This document shows, piece after piece, positions 1 to 9,288 of a stretch of DNA of 35,534 bases. Below the pieces are notes generated by a model, which worked only from the letters and a program-made list of their open reading frames with translations, was not told the origin of the DNA and searched no databases. Position 1 is the stretch's first letter. Each line of letters starts with the position of its first letter. The stretch is from Actinomycetes bacterium (lineage in GTDB: Bacteria > Actinomycetota > Acidimicrobiia > Acidimicrobiales > Bog-793), in contig JAKCCH010000025.1 in assembly GCA_021838945.1 (NCBI GenBank), positions 1-35,534 on the forward strand. Direction: 5' to 3'. The translations under genes were made by a program, and so were the position numbers.

Positions 1-791
1 TTGGCGTAGACCTGGTTCCACAACGCCGGACCGGCCGCGTTCGACGAGAAGATCCCGTAACGGGCGGCCGTGCTCTCGCCTCCGAAGTAGGTCGAGGTTG
101 CCGTCGTGTAGCGCGACCAGTAGCCGTGCAGTCCGATCTTGGCCGAGTTCGCCCCGCCGTTCCACCAGAGCTCGTTGCCCGAGTCGCCGGAGCCACCGAG
201 GAAGTTGCAGACCGTGAGGTTGTCGACTCTCACGTCGTTCGCCTTCCAGATCACGATCCCGTTGCGGCCGAACTTGTGGCCACCCGGACCGGTGACGCCG
301 AAGTCCTGCCACTTCTTGGCGGAGTCGCACGGCTTCGGAGCTCCCGGCTTCGTGCCGTCGATGATGACGGTCTTGCGGTTCATGCCGCGCAGCTTGAGGC
401 CTGGGGTCGTGATGAGAACGCCGCCCATGTCGCCCACCGCTGCCTGCGCAGCCGTCGGCGGGTGGGCGTGGTCGTCACGGGCGTGGTAGTCGCCGGGACC
501 GATGAGGATCCAGTCGCCGGGCTTGGCAGCATTCACCGCTGCCTGGATGGAGCTGTACGCACCCTTCTTCCCGTGATACGTGCCGACGAGCAGCACCGCC
601 GGTGTGGCATGGGGCGTGGTGTGCTCTCCCGCCGGGACACTCGCGGCGGTGGCGGCTGTGCTGCCGAGCGCGATCCCGGCCACGAGGGTCCCGGTGGCAG
701 CTGCTGTGGCGAAGGCCGACCTCGATCTGGTGAAGTTCCGGCGTCTCCGCGAGCGTCCGGCTTCGGTGACGTGCAGGTTCCTGCGGACCAC
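1..791 (-). CDS. Secreted right-handed parallel beta-helix (pectate-lyase-like fold) protein, 3' end outside window
   Basis: Minus-strand frame not in the ORF list (GTG start at 791): VVRRNLHVTEAGRSRRRRNFTRSRSAFATAAATGTLVAGIALGSTAATAA...AVLLVGTYHGKKGAYSSIQAAVNAAKPGDWILIGPGDYHA...GVLITTPGLKLRGMNRKTVIIDGT...NGIVIWKANDVRVDNLTVCNFLGGSGDSGNELWWNGG. Signal-like N-terminus, then IQAAVNAAKPGDWILIGPGDY typical of beta-helix proteins. Runs off the window start. Confidence 0.75.
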   Translation of the reverse strand, partial: MVRRNLHVTEAGRSRRRRNFTRSRSAFATAAATGTLVAGIALGSTAATAASVPAGEHTTPHATPAVLLVGTYHGKKGAYSSIQAAVNAAKPGDWILIGPGDYHARDDHAHPPTAAQAAVGDMGGVLITTPGLKLRGMNRKTVIIDGTKPGAPKPCDSAKKWQDFGVTGPGGHKFGRNGIVIWKANDVRVDNLTVCNFLGGSGDSGNELWWNGGANSAKIGLHGYWSRYTTATSTYFGGESTAARYGIFSSNAAGPALWNQVYA

Positions 792-932
792 GCCTGCCCT
801 CCCATCGGTCGCTATCAAGCGACATGACAGTAGCGCTGCCGCACGAGCGGCGAAAGCCGCCGCTGGCAGGCCGCGGCGCCGCGTTCGGGCGGCCCTGCGG
901 TCAGGAGCTCCTTGCGGCGGAGCGCCGCTCGA

Positions 933-2315
933 TCAGGTCCAGCCGGCGCGGGTCGCCGGCATCCCTGACGATCCGCCGGGGCCGGGCTTGACGCCGAGAA
1001 CCTGGTGGATCGCGATGCCACCGTCGTCGAAGGCGTTGACAGACGCGCTCATGTACAAGCGCCAGACCCGCGCCCGCTCGAGACCGACGAGGGACACCGC
1101 CTCGTCCCAGCGTCTCTCCAGGTTCTCGACCCAGCGCCGGAGCGTTCGGGCGTAGTGCTCGCGCAGCGACTCGACGTCTCGGACCTCGAGACCTGATCGT
1201 TCCATCGCACGGACGACGTCGGCCACGTCGATGAGCTCGCCGTCGGGGAAGACGTAGCGGTTGATGAAGGTCCGGCCGCGCATCTTGGACCCGCCGACGC
1301 TCGAGATGGCGTGGTTGAGGAGGCGACCCTCCCGGCCGAGCAGCCCGAAGAGCGCGTCGAAGTACTCCGCCATCCTGCGCTCGCCGACGTGCTCGAACAT
1401 GCCGATGGAGGAGATGGCGTCGAAGCTGCTCCCGTCGAGGTCGCGATAGTCCTGCACGCGGATCTCGACCCGGTCGCCTACGCCTGCCTCCGCCACCCGC
1501 TTCCTCGCGAGCATGGCCTGGGGGGTGCTGAGCGTCACGCCGATGACCTCGGCGCCGTAGCGCTGAGCGGCGTGGATCGCCATCGACCCCCAGCCGCAGC
1601 CGACGTCGAGCAAGCGAGCCGCCCGGTGGAGGTGCTTCGAGGCCCATTCGGACAGCCCGAGCTTCTTGCAGACGAGATCGTGCTTGCTCGCCTGCGCCTC
1701 CTCGAGGGAGGCGTCCGGCCGCTCGAACCGAGCACACGAATAGGTCATGGGCGGACCGAGGACGAGCTCGTAGAACTCGTTGCCGATGTCGTAGTGGTGG
1801 TGGATCGCCTCGGCGTCGCGCTGTTTCGTGTGGATCGACCGCGGATGCCAAGGGCTCGACAGCCGTACCTCCACGCTCGGCGGGGCCGGCGGAGGGGACA
1901 CGAGACCGAACCGGCGGGCCACCGCCAGCAGCGGGATGAGGATTGACGGTCCGGGCGAGCTACGGCGCTGCATCGCCTCGTGGAGCGCCCGCAGGACCGA
2001 GATCAGCTCGTCCCCGCCGGGCGGGCTCCCGAGCGGCGACGGTGCACCGCGTGCCTCGAGATCGATCGTCCCGAGGACGAACGCTCGTGCGAGGCCGAGC
2101 TCGCCCGGTGCCCACAGCAGGTGCTTGAGCGCCTCGGGAGACCGCACGAGCACGTTCCCAGGGCCGTCCTCGGGCCCGAGCGAACTGCCGTCCCAGAAGA
2201 CGAAACGGACCGGCGGGCCACCTCGGAAGAGTCTCGCCGTCAAGGGGTGCAAGGCATCTGCGACCGTCGCTGGGGCGCTCCGTCGCCTCGCACTGATGCG
2301 CGCGTCGATGCTCAT
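933..2315 (-). CDS. cfa: Cyclopropane-fatty-acyl-phospholipid synthase family SAM-dependent methyltransferase
   Basis: 460 aa ORF; HHHYDIGNEFYELVLGPPMTYSCARF, LLDVGCGWGSMAIHAAQRYGAEVIGVTLS, SIGMFEHVG motifs of the CFA/CMAS family. Confidence 0.93.
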   Translation of the reverse strand: MSIDARISARRRSAPATVADALHPLTARLFRGGPPVRFVFWDGSSLGPEDGPGNVLVRSPEALKHLLWAPGELGLARAFVLGTIDLEARGAPSPLGSPPGGDELISVLRALHEAMQRRSSPGPSILIPLLAVARRFGLVSPPPAPPSVEVRLSSPWHPRSIHTKQRDAEAIHHHYDIGNEFYELVLGPPMTYSCARFERPDASLEEAQASKHDLVCKKLGLSEWASKHLHRAARLLDVGCGWGSMAIHAAQRYGAEVIGVTLSTPQAMLARKRVAEAGVGDRVEIRVQDYRDLDGSSFDAISSIGMFEHVGERRMAEYFDALFGLLGREGRLLNHAISSVGGSKMRGRTFINRYVFPDGELIDVADVVRAMERSGLEVRDVESLREHYARTLRRWVENLERRWDEAVSLVGLERARVWRLYMSASVNAFDDGGIAIHQVLGVKPGPGGSSGMPATRAGWT

Positions 2316-2405
2316 GATGCTGAGCGTAATGACGCTCCCGCCTCCCGTCAGGCGGCAGGCCCGCGCGCCGGCGGGCTCAGCCGAGTGCTCTGTGTCGCAG
2401 TGTGT

Positions 2406-4640
2406 TCAGCCCTCGTAGGTGTAGGTGTCCGCGACCGAATTCGCGCTGGTCCCGTGTGTCGTCAGCACCCTGACGTGAACGGTGCCGGCGCCGGGCGGGA
2501 CGATGACGGTGATCCAGGTCGGGCTCCCGGTCCAGTCCTGCCCGACGTGGAAGTGCGCCCGGACGCTGCCGAACTCGACACCCTGGACGCCGCTGAACCC
2601 GTAGCCGTACACCTTCACCGAGTTGCCACCACTCTTCGGACCGGTGTCGGGCTTGATGGAGTTGATCCCGGGCCGCAGGCGATGTGCCAGCTCGCACATG
2701 GCCGACGCGAGCCCGCCGTACTGCGACGTGACGATGGGCGATCCGAGGCCGGACGCCATGTCGTAGCCCTTGGCGGCGCGGTAGAGCCCGCCCGTGTAGC
2801 CCGACACCGCGTCGTCGTTGCCGCCGGCCCTGATGTCGGTGAGCACGGCCGGGTACCGGCGGGACCCCGCCAGCGCGTACAGGGTGGGGTTGAGGAACCC
2901 GACGCTGCGCCCGCCACATCGCGGGCTCGCATCGACGAGGGCCGTGACGGCGGCCCAGAGGGGCGCCGCACCGCTCGTGCCCCCGATCGTGGTCCAAGCC
3001 CCGTCGTAATAGATGATGTAACCGGTCGCCGGGTTGGCGTCGGCCGTCACGTCGGGCACCTCCCGGCAATAGCCCACCGCGACGCCACAGGGGTGCGGGC
3101 TCGAGTGCGCGTTGACGACACCGAGGCCCGGCGAGGCCGCGAGCTGGTACGCAGGCATCGGCCAGATGGAGGAGATGCCGCCGCCCGAGGCCGCTCCGCC
3201 CACGTTCCAGACGGTCTCGCGGTGGATCTTGGCATGAAGGGTCGTGCCACCCACCGAGGTCATGTAGGGCTGCGACCCGGGGTCGTCGACGGCCAGGCTC
3301 TGCTGAGTGGTGAACGGGAGGCTGGAACCTTCTCCCCAGCAGTCGGTCGAACCGTAGTCGCCGGCGGCCGAGAGCCAGGACTGGCCTTCCGCCGCGGCGT
3401 ACTCGAACAGCGTGGACTCGGCCTGTGCGGCTCGCTTCGCAGCCGCAGCCGTGCTGCCGAGTGCCTGCTCGCACTCCCCCCACGAGTTCGTGACCACGTC
3501 GGCCGTCGGGTGCTCGACGATCCGCTGGAACTCGTCCAGCACTCCCCGGTTCGAGTTCGGCGCCTGGTACACGAGGAGACGGGCCTGAGGAGCCAGGCCG
3601 GCGACGTCCTCGATGTCGAGGGCTGCTTCTCCCGAGCCGTAACTGACTCCTCGTGCCCCACCGTCCACCGCGATGTACCGCACTGACGTCGATATCCCGT
3701 AGCAGGACTCGTAAGTCGCCAGGTCCGATGATGAGACCCGCTCGAACTCGACGATGCCGATCGTGATGCCCGAGCCCAGATCACCCTTCGCGTACAAGCC
3801 GCTCATGCCGTAGTAGCCGGCAAGCTGGGATGCCGTACGCCCACCGATCGCCCGCTGCGCGAGCGCAGCGGCACAGGGCTTGGGGGCGCTCGTGGCGGCT
3901 GTCGAGGCCACTGTCGAGGCCACTGGCGCGCTGCTCGTGCGCTGTGCCACGCGAGGGTGTTGCGTCCCGGGCAGCCGTGCGAGCAACGGCCGCGCTGCCG
4001 GCAAGTCGTTGAGGCCGACGACCGTTGCCACATCGCCCGCGAGCGGCATCGGCAGGCGCGCTCCGGTCGTGTTCGCGTACACGAGCTTCCCGCCAGGCAG
4101 GCGATATTGCTCGAACCGCGTCGCCAGGGCGCGGGCGAACGACGCTGCCGTTGCCTTCACGGTGACCGTCAGCCGGTCGGTGCTGCCGGCCACCGGATCG
4201 AGACCGAGGTCTCGCAACCACACCTCGACCTGCGACACCTCAGCCGCGCTCGGGCTGAACTCATCTCGGAGCTGTCTCGGCGTGAGGTAGCTGCCTCGAA
4301 GCGGTGAGCCGGGAGTCGAGACAGCCGACGCGAGGCGGGCGAGCGATCGAGGGTGCCGCGGCGCCAGCACGACGTCGACGACGATCTGCTGGCTCGACGG
4401 GGGCGCGCCGAGCGCGACCGATCCAGCCGGCAGCAGCTCGACCGGAGCGACGATCCTGCTCGTGGACCAGTTGAGCGGCAACAGGCGCAATGGCGTCGCC
4501 GCCGTAGCGGCGGCAGTCGCAGGCGTGTACGCCGACCAGGCGAGGATGGCCCCGCACAGAGCCGCCGCGGCGAGCCGCGGCGCTCGTGCGACGAGCCGCT
4601 GCTGACGCCCGCGAAGGCGCTCCGCACGCGGCAACTGCAT
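2406..4640 (-). CDS. S53 family peptidase (sedolisin/kumamolisin-like) with pro-domain and C-terminal IPT/TIG-like domain
   Basis: ORF listed to 4658 (GTG); ATG at 4640 (MQLPRAERLRG). Pro-domain, GEAALDIEDV (Glu/Asp pair), GGTSGAAPLWAAV (catalytic Ser), C-terminal SGGNSVKVYGYGFSGVQGVEFG TIG-like segment. Confidence 0.92.
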   Translation of the reverse strand: MQLPRAERLRGRQQRLVARAPRLAAAALCGAILAWSAYTPATAAATAATPLRLLPLNWSTSRIVAPVELLPAGSVALGAPPSSQQIVVDVVLAPRHPRSLARLASAVSTPGSPLRGSYLTPRQLRDEFSPSAAEVSQVEVWLRDLGLDPVAGSTDRLTVTVKATAASFARALATRFEQYRLPGGKLVYANTTGARLPMPLAGDVATVVGLNDLPAARPLLARLPGTQHPRVAQRTSSAPVASTVASTAATSAPKPCAAALAQRAIGGRTASQLAGYYGMSGLYAKGDLGSGITIGIVEFERVSSSDLATYESCYGISTSVRYIAVDGGARGVSYGSGEAALDIEDVAGLAPQARLLVYQAPNSNRGVLDEFQRIVEHPTADVVTNSWGECEQALGSTAAAAKRAAQAESTLFEYAAAEGQSWLSAAGDYGSTDCWGEGSSLPFTTQQSLAVDDPGSQPYMTSVGGTTLHAKIHRETVWNVGGAASGGGISSIWPMPAYQLAASPGLGVVNAHSSPHPCGVAVGYCREVPDVTADANPATGYIIYYDGAWTTIGGTSGAAPLWAAVTALVDASPRCGGRSVGFLNPTLYALAGSRRYPAVLTDIRAGGNDDAVSGYTGGLYRAAKGYDMASGLGSPIVTSQYGGLASAMCELAHRLRPGINSIKPDTGPKSGGNSVKVYGYGFSGVQGVEFGSVRAHFHVGQDWTGSPTWITVIVPPGAGTVHVRVLTTHGTSANSVADTYTYEG

Positions 4641-4690
4641 TGCCTGATGGTAGGGCACGGCGGCATGCCCCGCTGAGGCAGGATCTTGCG

Positions 4691-5926
4691 GTGGTCACCA
4701 CGCCTCCTCGAGAAGCGGCTCGCGCCGGCACCGTGCCCGACATCTCCTCTCGCGAAGCCCGACGGGCACATCTCGTCGCGCAAGGGCTGCTCGGTCGCCG
4801 GCTGGCCGGAGGCCCGGCTGCAGTGCTGGAGCGCACCCGTGGCATCCAGCTCGACACGATCTCGGTGCTCGCACGCTCGCACGAGCTGATGGCTTTCGCG
4901 CGGCTCGGTCCCGTGCGGCGAGAACGTATCGACTCCGCCTATTGGGGCGGTCCGCCCTACCGGGCCATGGAGTTCTGGTACCACGCCGCATGTGTGGTGC
5001 CGATCGAGGAGTGGCCGAATCTCGGGTTTCGCCGGGAACAGATCCGTGCACGCGGCTTCCGGTGGCACCGCGTCGACGACATAGACACGGTCGGTGAGCG
5101 CGTCCTCGAGCAGTTGCGCGACCGTGGGCCGCTCACGGCGAAGGAGCTCGGCGGGGCGAAACGTGGTGGTCCGTGGTGGGACTGGTCCGAGACGAAGATC
5201 GCTGCCGAGTGGTTGCTCGACATCGGAGAGATCGTCTGCACGACCCGTCGGGGCTACCAGCGCGTCTACGACCTGCCGGAGCGGGCGATCCCGCCGGAGG
5301 TCCTGCGGACGGTGGTCGACAAGGACCGCGCCGTCCAGGTGCTGGTCGAGCGTGCGCTCGCTGCTCTCGGCGTGGCTACCGCCCGCGACATCGCGGCATA
5401 TTCGGGCCTGCGGCCCCTCGATGTCCAGGCCGGGCTGACCGCGCTCGACGGGGAGCGGATCGAACGGGTCTCCGTGGCCGGGTGGCGGGAGCCCGGCTGG
5501 GCTGCTCCCGATGCGCTCGAGCACCCCGCCGTCGGCGGCGCGACACGAGCACGGCCGGTGCTGCTCTCGCCTTTCGACGGGGTGATCTGCGACCGGGCGC
5601 GCATGGAGCGGCACTTCGGCTTCCGCCATCGGCTGGAGGCGTACGTGCCCCGCCACAAGCGCGTCTACGGGTACTACTCGATGCCGGTGCTCGCCGGCGA
5701 CCAGCTCGTGGGGCGCGTCGACCCCGCCCGGGACCGGAGGACTCTCGTGGCGAGGAGCGTCCACCTCGAGGATTCGCTCAGCCCAGCCGGGCTCGTCCGC
5801 GCGGCACGAGCCACTGCCGCCGCTCTCGTCGAGGCTGCCCGCTGGGTGGGGTGCGATGCAGTCGCCGTCGAGCGCGTCGAGCCGGACAGCGTGCGACCGA
5901 GCCTCGTCGACTCGCTACCGGGCTGA
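4691..5926 (+). CDS. Winged-helix protein of the YcaQ (crosslink-repair DNA glycosylase-like) family
   Basis: VVTTPPREAARAGTVPDISSREARRAHLVAQGLLG...LERTRGIQLDTISVLARSHELMAFARLG...YHAACVVPIEEWP...LLSPFDGVICDRARMERHFGFRHRLEAYVPRHKRVYGYYSMPVLAGDQLVGRVD is characteristic of YcaQ-like proteins. GTG start near 4691 avoids overlapping the sedolisin start. Confidence 0.85.
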   Translation: MVTTPPREAARAGTVPDISSREARRAHLVAQGLLGRRLAGGPAAVLERTRGIQLDTISVLARSHELMAFARLGPVRRERIDSAYWGGPPYRAMEFWYHAACVVPIEEWPNLGFRREQIRARGFRWHRVDDIDTVGERVLEQLRDRGPLTAKELGGAKRGGPWWDWSETKIAAEWLLDIGEIVCTTRRGYQRVYDLPERAIPPEVLRTVVDKDRAVQVLVERALAALGVATARDIAAYSGLRPLDVQAGLTALDGERIERVSVAGWREPGWAAPDALEHPAVGGATRARPVLLSPFDGVICDRARMERHFGFRHRLEAYVPRHKRVYGYYSMPVLAGDQLVGRVDPARDRRTLVARSVHLEDSLSPAGLVRAARATAAALVEAARWVGCDAVAVERVEPDSVRPSLVDSLPG

Positions 5927-6784
5927 GCGCTCCCTCTGCCGGCCGGCATCGCGCGCCAGCCGGGGAAGGACCTCCGAGATCGACCCACGGATCACGACGT
6001 CGGCGAGCGAGTCGAGCGCCGTGGGGTCGTTGTTCACGATGACGACGGCCGCGCCTCGCCTCCGCGCGAGCGGCACGAGGCCTGCAGCCGGCTGCACTTC
6101 GAGCGTCGTGCCGATCGCGAGCATCACCGTCGCATCCGCCGCCGCGCGGACGGCCGCGTCCAGCACGTCCGGGTCCAATCGCTGCTCGAAACTGATCGTC
6201 GCCGTCTTCAGCAGCCCCCCGCACACCCCCGCTCCGTCGCGCCTCGGCTGCAGGCATCGCGGGTCCGGATCGCCCTCCCGAACCCGTTGCAGCACGCTCG
6301 AGGTCGGTTGCCGGTCGTGACAGGACCAGCACTCGGTCCAGTGGGCCGTGCCGTGGATCTCCACGACGCGTGCAGGTTCGTGGCCGGCGAGGAGGTGCAG
6401 GCCGTCGGTGTTCTGGGTGACGACTGTTGCCAGGATCCCCATGCGCTCGAGAACCACGAGCGCATCGTGCCCGGCCGTCGGGCGAGCCTCCCAGACGGGT
6501 GAGCCGAGGCGGGACAGCCATGCCCGGCGGCGCACGTCCTCGTCGGAGAGATAGGCCGAGAGGGTCGAGAGCCGCTCCGCCGACGGATCCCGCGTCCACA
6601 CGCCTTGCGGGCCGCGGAAGTCGGGGATGCCGGCGTCGGTGGAGATCCCTGCGCCCGTGAGGACCACGAGACCCCGCTCACCGGCGCCTGCCACGAGCCG
6701 AGCCGCCTGGGCGATCTCGAGATCGAGGGTGGTTGTGCCGTCCGCGTCCGCTGGGTCGTCCGGGGCGTCCGGGTCTCCGCTCAC
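5915..6784 (-). CDS. NAD-dependent protein deacylase, Sir2 family
   Basis: GLVVLTGAGISTDAGIPDFRGPQGVWT, TQNTDGLHLLAG, EIHGT, CWSC and GVCGG zinc-ribbon cysteines. ORF extends to 6796; GTG at 6784 is an alternative start. Confidence 0.93.
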   Translation of the reverse strand: MSGDPDAPDDPADADGTTTLDLEIAQAARLVAGAGERGLVVLTGAGISTDAGIPDFRGPQGVWTRDPSAERLSTLSAYLSDEDVRRRAWLSRLGSPVWEARPTAGHDALVVLERMGILATVVTQNTDGLHLLAGHEPARVVEIHGTAHWTECWSCHDRQPTSSVLQRVREGDPDPRCLQPRRDGAGVCGGLLKTATISFEQRLDPDVLDAAVRAAADATVMLAIGTTLEVQPAAGLVPLARRRGAAVVIVNNDPTALDSLADVVIRGSISEVLPRLARDAGRQRERSAR

Positions 6785-6813
6785 CGCACACCCCACCGGT
6801 AGGGTTCGCCCCC

Positions 6814-7638
6814 GTGGAACGCCAAGTGGTCGAGTACGAAGTCGCCGACCGGATCGCGACGATCCGCCTGAACCGGCCCGAGCGCCTCAATTCGTGGACC
6901 GGCCGGATGTCCTCGGAGTACCGGACGGCTCTCCTCGCGGCGGCCGACGATCCCCAGGTGAGAGTGATCGTGGTGACAGGAGCGGGACGAGGTTTCTGCT
7001 CCGGCGCCGACAGCGACGCCCTCGCGGGCCATGCCGAGCGGGGCGGCTACGACTCGGGCCTCGGCGAGGGAGCCCCGCGGCCCGGCTACGGAGTCCGCGC
7101 GGAGTTCGATGCCGACATGGCCTACCACTTCGGTGTCGACAAGCCGATCATCGCGGCGATCAACGGGCCGGCGGCCGGGATCGGGTTCGCCCTCGCCTGC
7201 TACTGCGACCTTCGTTTCGCTGCTCGGGGCGCCAAGCTCACGACGGCGCACGGCCGGCTCGGGCTGCCGGCCGAGTTCGGGCTGTCGTGGCTGCTGCCGA
7301 AGCTGATCGGGCTCACCCACGCCGCCGAGCTCCTCTTCTCGAGCCGGATCTTCCTGGCTGAGGAGGCCGCCGAGATGGGTCTCGTGAACCGGCTCCTCGA
7401 ACCCGGCGACCTGATGGGCGCCGTCTACGACTATGCGGCCCAGCTGGCGACGACCGTCTCGCCGGCCTCTCTTCGGGTCACCAAGCGGCAGCTGTACCGC
7501 GACCTCGTCGCCGGCAATCCGGCCGATTCGATCGAGGATGCGACCGTGACGATGGACGAGATGATGGCCGGGCCGGACTATCGGGAGGGGGTGGTGGCGC
7601 TGCGGGAGAAGCGGGCGCCACGTTTCGGGCTGTCGTAG
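6814..7638 (+). CDS. Enoyl-CoA hydratase/isomerase family protein
   Basis: VERQVVEYEVADRIATIRLNRPERLNSWT...VIVVTGAGRGFCSGADSDAL...KPIIAAINGPAAGIGFALACYCDLRFAA crotonase motifs; GTG start in frame at 6814. Confidence 0.93.
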   Translation: MERQVVEYEVADRIATIRLNRPERLNSWTGRMSSEYRTALLAAADDPQVRVIVVTGAGRGFCSGADSDALAGHAERGGYDSGLGEGAPRPGYGVRAEFDADMAYHFGVDKPIIAAINGPAAGIGFALACYCDLRFAARGAKLTTAHGRLGLPAEFGLSWLLPKLIGLTHAAELLFSSRIFLAEEAAEMGLVNRLLEPGDLMGAVYDYAAQLATTVSPASLRVTKRQLYRDLVAGNPADSIEDATVTMDEMMAGPDYREGVVALREKRAPRFGLS

Positions 7639-7673
7639 CTCTTCGGCTGGGTCGAGGTGACGACCGCTGCTCG

Positions 7674-8693
7674 TCAAGGGGCCGACCCGGCGGTGAGGCC
7701 GAGCCCTTCGGCCACTTCCTCGACGGTCATGGACCCCGGAGGGCGTCGCTCGCGAGCGAGCCGGTTCGCGACCTCCTGCAACCGTTCGTTGACGACCGTC
7801 GGGAGGCCGTGCAGGCGTCCGAGTAGCGCGATCTCCCCGTTGAGGTAGTCCGCCTCGATGTCGCCGGTGCCGCGCTGCAGGCTCTGCCAGCTCGAGCCTC
7901 CCTCCCGGACGGCGCCGTGCACCTCAAGCGTCTCGCCTCGCAGCCGGCGTCTCACCTCCTCCGCGCTCTCGTCCGCCACGGTGATGCCCGCAGCGGCGTA
8001 GCACGCACGCGCCTCGGCGCGGGCCGCCTTCATGAGTGACACCGCCAGTTCGCTCGAGAGCTCGGTCCCACAGGCGGCCTGCAAGGCGTTGGCGAGGTTG
8101 CTGAGGAGCTTCAGGTACTTGAGGGACATGACGTCGCTCGTCGCCCTCGAGTCGAACCCGGCCGACACGAGGTCTGCGGCAAGCTCCTCGGCGACGGCAT
8201 CGAGCCCTGTCGGGTAGCGCCCGACATCGAGCAGCCCGTACACAGGCGCGGTCGCGATCTCGACCACCCCGGGCTCGAGGTGACTCCCGGCGAGGACCAC
8301 CCGCATCCCGTAGACCTGCGGGAAACGCCGGAGCGCGATCCGCTCGTTCTCCACTCCGTTCTGGGCGCACACGATCGGGATGCGCCGGGCGGCGGCGGCG
8401 TCATCGGCGGCATCGGCGACCGCTCGGAGATCGTCGAGCGCCGCCCCGCTCTGCTGGGTCTTCGTGGCGAGGATGACGCAGTCGCCGGCCTGCAGCCCGA
8501 TCTCGGCCACGCTCCCGAACGCCGGGACAAGGAGGCGTTCCGTCGTGTCGGGATCTCGCAGCTCGAGGCCGTCACGCCGCAGAGCTTCGAGGTGGGCGCC
8601 GCGCGCGACGAGAACCACGTCGTGCCCGGCCTTCGCGAGCTTGCCGCCGATGGCGCCTCCGATGGCACCTGCCCCCAGGATCACGTATCGCAT
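7674..8693 (-). CDS. Ketopantoate reductase (ApbA/PanE) family protein
   Basis: MRYVILGAGAIGGAIGGKLAKAGHDVVLVARGAHLEALRRDGL Rossmann N-terminus; CAQNGVENE; C-terminal domain with SSWQSLQRG. Confidence 0.9.
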   Translation of the reverse strand: MRYVILGAGAIGGAIGGKLAKAGHDVVLVARGAHLEALRRDGLELRDPDTTERLLVPAFGSVAEIGLQAGDCVILATKTQQSGAALDDLRAVADAADDAAAARRIPIVCAQNGVENERIALRRFPQVYGMRVVLAGSHLEPGVVEIATAPVYGLLDVGRYPTGLDAVAEELAADLVSAGFDSRATSDVMSLKYLKLLSNLANALQAACGTELSSELAVSLMKAARAEARACYAAAGITVADESAEEVRRRLRGETLEVHGAVREGGSSWQSLQRGTGDIEADYLNGEIALLGRLHGLPTVVNERLQEVANRLARERRPPGSMTVEEVAEGLGLTAGSAP

Positions 8694-8811
8694 GGATCTG
8701 TGATAGCCGATCAGCCGATCCCGGCGCTCCCCGTCACAGCCCTCCCCGGCTCGGTCGACGGGACAGCGGGAGCCGCTCGCCCCGCCCGACCGGCGGGCCG
8801 CGGGGCGCCGG

Positions 8812-9252
8812 TCAGGTCTCGACGACGAGGGTCACCGGCCCGTCGTTCGTGAGCCGGACCATCATGTGAGCCCCGAACCTGCCGGTTGAGACTTCTGCAC
8901 CGAGTGCGCGCAAAGTCTCAACCACCCGCTCGACGAGCGGCTCCGCCTGAGGCCCCGGAAGCGCCTCCACGAAAGAAGGCCTCCGCCCACGGCTCGTGTC
9001 GCCGTACAGGGTGAACTGGCTGATGACGAGCAGGGGCGCCGACAGCTCCGCACAGGACCGGTTCATGCGACCCTCGTCATCGGCGAGGATCCGGAGGTTC
9101 CAGAGCTTCTGCGCCATGGCGTCGGCGCTGGCGACCGTGTCTCCGTGCTTCACTCCGAGGAGCACGCAGAGGCCGGTGCCGGAGAGCTCACCGACTACCT
9201 CGCCGGCGACGGAGACCGTGGTCCCGTCGACGCGCTGGACGACAGCTCGCAT
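8812..9252 (-). CDS. dtd: D-aminoacyl-tRNA deacylase
   Basis: MRAVVQRVDGTTVSVAGEVVGELSGTGLCVLLGVKHGDT...SQFTLYGDTSRGRRPSF...TGRFGAHMMVRLTNDGPVT, canonical Dtd motifs. Confidence 0.96.
   Translation of the reverse strand: MRAVVQRVDGTTVSVAGEVVGELSGTGLCVLLGVKHGDTVASADAMAQKLWNLRILADDEGRMNRSCAELSAPLLVISQFTLYGDTSRGRRPSFVEALPGPQAEPLVERVVETLRALGAEVSTGRFGAHMMVRLTNDGPVTLVVET
8884..8923. repeat. 40-bp palindromic-ended repeat element, copy R1 (inside dtd)
   Basis: ggttgagacttctgcaccgagtgcgcgcaaagtctcaacc; 11-bp arms GGTTGAGACTT/AAGTCTCAACC. Confidence 0.75.
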
Positions 9253-9288
9253 CTCGACCCGACCGCGCCGCGACCCGACCCGAACCGT

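Noticed and set aside
1980-3686. 568-aa plus-strand ORF
   Set aside because: Antisense to the sedolisin and CFA synthase genes; low-complexity shadow translation.
4169-5764. 531-aa minus-strand ORF
   Set aside because: Antisense shadow of the YcaQ-like gene continuing into an alternate frame of the sedolisin.
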